NCBI GenBank assembly: GCA_025093555.1
Contig: JAIWNF010000058.1
Span: forward strand, 62,001 to 126,000
DNA: 64,000 nt
Source: Circinella umbellata
Taxonomy: Eukaryota; Mucoromycota; Mucoromycetes; Mucorales; Lichtheimiaceae
Direction: 5' to 3'
The notes below the pieces were generated by a model, which was not told the origin of the DNA, searched no databases, and saw nothing but the letters and a program-made list of their open reading frames with translations. Position 1 is the stretch's first letter. Each line of letters opens with the position of its first letter. Shown in pieces: positions 60,850 to 64,000 of this stretch. The translations under genes were made by a program, and so were the position numbers.

Positions 60850-62067
60850 GTCAATACAAGGTGTACACGATTATCAATAACGATAATTGTCATCAGTGTC
60901 GAAGTTAATTAATGGATATATCAATAATTGACATTGATCTTTTCCGTCTTATTCTTTTTTTTCCCTCACAAATTACAATTATACAAAAGAGTTTTGCTGC
61001 ATTTTTCTATATCACATTCTTTTCATTTTCCCTTTATTATTTTAACAAAACAGATATTTCATGATTCCCATCGACAGAGCATCAAGAGAGCAATCCAAAC
61101 CTTTGTTTAACATATGTTGCACTAACTGTAGTGAAATTACAATTTATGTCGCTATTATTATCTTTACTATACTATTATATGCCTTTTTTTTCTTTTCATT
61201 ATTATAACAATCTGATATTAAAAAATAACCAAGAATTTTTTATATGACGCAAAGCAACGACTGTAATTGTAGTGTTAATTCTATTTGTTGATAATTGTTC
61301 TTATTATAATTATATATTACAGTACTTTGAATTTTTTTTTTGTATATATAATTTAAATAACCAATATCTTAAATACAATCCGATCGTAATAAATATAATG
61401 TGTATGATAAAAATATGCCTATACAGTATATCATCATACAAGTAAAATGAACTTAGATACAATGTTGCTATTACGAGATATGTAGCTTTTATTAATGCTC
61501 TGTTGATAGATGCGTATTGTATAAAAAATTAACACCTTAAAAATCAATATTCAAATAAATATCTGTATCATTATAAGCCGCATTCAAATAACAATGAAAT
61601 TGTGCTTGTTTCTACATTGCAGTTAGTATATTGATGTAAATTGATTATATAGATGTAAAATCATTTTTCAGGAACCAGAGATACTAAATATGTATCACGA
61701 GTGAAATCAGTCGTATGATCTACACAACTTCACTCACCAATGTTTCGTATATTTGAGCTGCATTTCCTCTTCCCAATTTACTATCATTTGACTCGCTTAC
61801 GTAATTTGAGAAAATATTTATTAAATAATACTAATAGGAAAAACGAAAAATCATTTCTCCATTTTTTTTGTTCTTTTTAAATATAAGATTATTATAATAT
61901 AGTAGACAAAAAAGAGAAAAGTGAAATATATCGTATAAAAAATATATGCGCAAGAAAAAGGAATTTAGTTAACAGGGAGAAAAAGATAGATAAAAGTAAG
62001 AGGAGTAAATGTGTGCTTGTGTGTGTAGAAGAGAAAGCGAATGAAAAAAGTAATAAATAGAGATGTA
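60850..62067. other. AT-rich intergenic (convergent 3' ends)
   Basis: This spacer separates the 3' ends of the PAS-GATA gene (+) and the MARVEL-like gene (-). It is very AT-rich and no coding signal is seen. Confidence 0.6.
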
Positions 62068-63329
62068 TTAGTACGCGTTTGGTGTTTGAGCTTTAACATG
62101 AGGCGATGAGGGGGCTGGAGGTGTAGCGGCGGCAGCATTACCAGTATTTAAATGAGGCGAATAATACTGTGGTTGACCAGCATCCGACAACATATGGACA
62201 GTATCATCCTGAGCATAACCCGTTCCATTTCCCGGATAAGGATATCCACCAGGACCAGCTGCTGCAGGCTGCTTATAACCAGCATAAGGAGACTGCGGAG
62301 GATAATCGTAATAGCTGTCATACTCTTGGTAATTGGCTTGGTTACCATTGTTATAGTAATTAGCACTAGGTTGTTGTTGTTGTGGGGGATTGGATGTAGG
62401 TGATGAAGCATGGTATGCTGATTCGTTCTTGTTGGACGTTACTGCCATAGGAACATCTTCCTTAAAGTCGTAGACATCGTAATCGTCATCATAAATATCT
62501 GAACTTTTTTGAGCGTATACAAAAATGACCAAGAATAACCAGAATGCGGCAACAATTAAACATCCCAGCCAGGTTCCGTCAGTAAGCCCTGTAATAATTA
62601 TCAACTGATTAATTAACAAAAGATATCCGTATAATTACAATCAGAATGAGTAAAATCATATAAAACAAGAAACTTACAACAGCGATATTTAGACCATTCA
62701 TTCTTATAATTGGAACAATAAGTTGCGAATCCACTATTAAAGCTAGAAGGTTTTCCGTCATCGTAATGACCGTTAAGCCAAGGAAAGGCACCGCCCTTGA
62801 GTGTGTTGTAAACAATAACTGCAATCATAAGAGCCAAAGTGAGAACACCCATTGAACGATCACCTCGAATTGATTTCACACTTGACATGCTGACCATATT
62901 CAATGCTATAGCACAAATAAGAGAAACCCCAGGTCCAACAAAGTACAACACATACTATTTTATTATCCAAGTGAAAAAAAAAAAATTAGGTTTTGGTATA
63001 AAAAAAGGTACAGAATAAAATAAGCTTCTCGTTCTTGTTTCACCTTCTCATATTAAAGTATAAAATTACAGCGCAACACCGAAAACCCAAATTAAACTTA
63101 CAGGAATATGTTCAGGGAACCAAGGTCCAGTATCAGGTTGATTTTTGGTCAACAATACAATATTTGCTGCATTAAAAAGAAGAGTATTGGAATATATTAG
63201 CTTTTACACCCAACTTCATCGGAAACAAAACTTATTCATAAACTCACCAATGTGGCATGCAAGCGTTGCCATGCTTAATATAAGAATTACAAAGCGGAAA
63301 AACGCTAACCAAAATGCTCGAGCACGCAT
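62068..63329 (-). CDS. Four-transmembrane MARVEL-like membrane protein
   Basis: Four exons (63329-63248, 63166-63102, 62954-62678, 62588-62068) give 314 aa. Four hydrophobic segments are visible: FWLAFFRFVILILSMATLAC, YVLYFVGPGVSLICAIALNM, MGVLTLALMIAVIVYNTLKG and TWLGCLIVAAFWLFLVIFVY. The loop between TM3 and TM4 has cysteines (YCSNYKNEW, YRCW), and the N-terminus is short and basic (MRARAFWLAFFRF), as in fungal MARVEL proteins. The cytosolic C-terminal tail of about 150 aa is rich in Pro, Gln, Tyr and Gly (YDYPPQSPYAGYK, GGYPYPGNGTGYA). MARVEL proteins organise membrane domains and vesicle traffic. The specific role here is unknown. Confidence 0.75.
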
Positions 63330-64000
63330 ATTATATATATATTGCTTTTTTGTTTTATATAATAAAGTTTTCTAAGGGTAAAACGGGAGAGAGAGAAAAA
63401 AATAGAAAAAGGAGAGGAAGGTTGTCGCGTAAAAAGTTTCGATCGTGAAGTACGCGATGCCGATCTCAATTAATAATAATTATTAATATATAAAACGATT
63501 GATGGAACGAATAATAAAAAAAAACGAAAGGAAAAGTTCGAAAAGGAGAGAAAGAAAAAAAAAGGTCTCGCTTTTTCTGTTGAACTGTGTCACAATGGGT
63601 CGACAAATTAATTGCCTTTCACGTTACGCAGAATATCTTTTTTTTTTCGATTGAAGCATGGACTGTTATTCTATTTAAATCAAGTAACAACATTAAAAGA
63701 AAAAGCTTAAAATTTTATGCATATTGTTGTCATAGTTATAAATACATATTTGTTTAGTTGTGTTATGTACCTGGCTTTTTTATGACCAACAGAAAGTAAA
63801 GAATAGAACCATTAGAAGGTTAGAAGATCATTGTAATGAGTTTGCTCTCCGATAAAAAGGTCCCACGAATTAAACAAAACTCTCCGCTTCATTTCGTAGA
63901 TCACAAATGTTATAAATAACAAAATATGGCCGACACGAGACTCTGATTTTTTTTCCTGTTCTACTAGACACATAAATACGAATGTTGACGAAGAAGACTC
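63330..64000. other. Upstream region of MARVEL-like gene, window end
   Basis: A-rich and GA-rich tracts (63385-63420, 63530-63565) lie directly upstream of the ATG at 63329 and probably form its leader and promoter. No other gene is seen up to the window edge. Confidence 0.5.

Noticed and set aside
60850..60908. Longer C-terminus of the PAS-GATA protein ending in HQCRS
   Set aside because: The splice phase (23-nt exon ending in phase 1) puts the last exon in the frame RFARKSKKSRS, which matches GATA tails and stops at 60849.
62148..62411. Ile/Arg/Met-rich frames on both strands
   Set aside because: They are shadows of the Pro/Gln/Tyr-rich tail of the MARVEL-like protein.

Overview
The window looks like nuclear DNA of an early-diverging fungus, most likely Mucoromycota (Mucorales-like). 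It is AT-rich, its genes carry many short GT-AG introns (often 50-90 nt), and the gene set is fungal and opisthokont: a Cbk1/Orb6-type NDR kinase, the Hsp70-like Ssz1, a Kel/Tea1-type kelch protein, Atg2, a PAS plus GATA factor of White Collar-2 type, and a eukaryotic-type prolyl-tRNA synthetase. No ribosomal RNA, confident tRNA or CRISPR array was seen.

Layout. 0.3-2.7 kb: a RAB3GAP2-like N-terminal protein (-). 3.0-12.2 kb: a transposon island with no host gene. It holds a 720-bp non-autonomous TIR element flanked by TA, a poly(A)-tailed ORF1-like retrosequence, a 73-bp foldback flanked by TA, a decayed Helitron (zinc knuckles, HUH Rep, first half of Pif1 helicase), and a second Helitron fragment (second half of Pif1) on the same strand just upstream. 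12.2-15.8 kb: gene-poor, with one exon-like island. 15.8-22.2 kb: NDR kinase (-), pyridoxal kinase (-), a POLR2M/Gdown1-like protein (+) and a ZCCHC9-like zinc-knuckle protein (-); the last two genes overlap by 4 bp at their stop codons. 22.2-24.5 kb: no gene. 24.5-38.4 kb: SSZ1 (+), kelch polarity protein (-), tRNA-splicing endonuclease subunit Sen2 (+), tyrosine aminotransferase (-), a small C2-domain protein (-) and a secreted LRR protein (+). 38.4-42.6 kb: no gene. 42.6-53.2 kb: ATG2 (+) and prolyl-tRNA synthetase (+). 54.9-63.3 kb: alpha-arrestin (+), PAS-GATA factor (+) and a four-TM MARVEL-like protein (-).

The genes form no operon or biosynthetic cluster. Several serve growth and membrane traffic (NDR kinase, kelch protein, Rab3GAP-like, Atg2, arrestin, C2 protein) and several serve translation or RNA (Ssz1, ProRS, Sen2, ZCCHC9-like). 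Divergent pairs share short promoters: pyridoxal kinase with the POLR2M-like gene (186 bp) and kelch with Sen2 (366 bp). The most unusual content is the transposon island, the micro-exons that split the GATA finger, the one-exon-per-repeat LRR gene, and the stop codon or 21-nt intron in the ZCCHC9-like gene. Gene models were built by hand from splice signals and reading frame; most sum to an exact multiple of three, but none was checked against transcripts.
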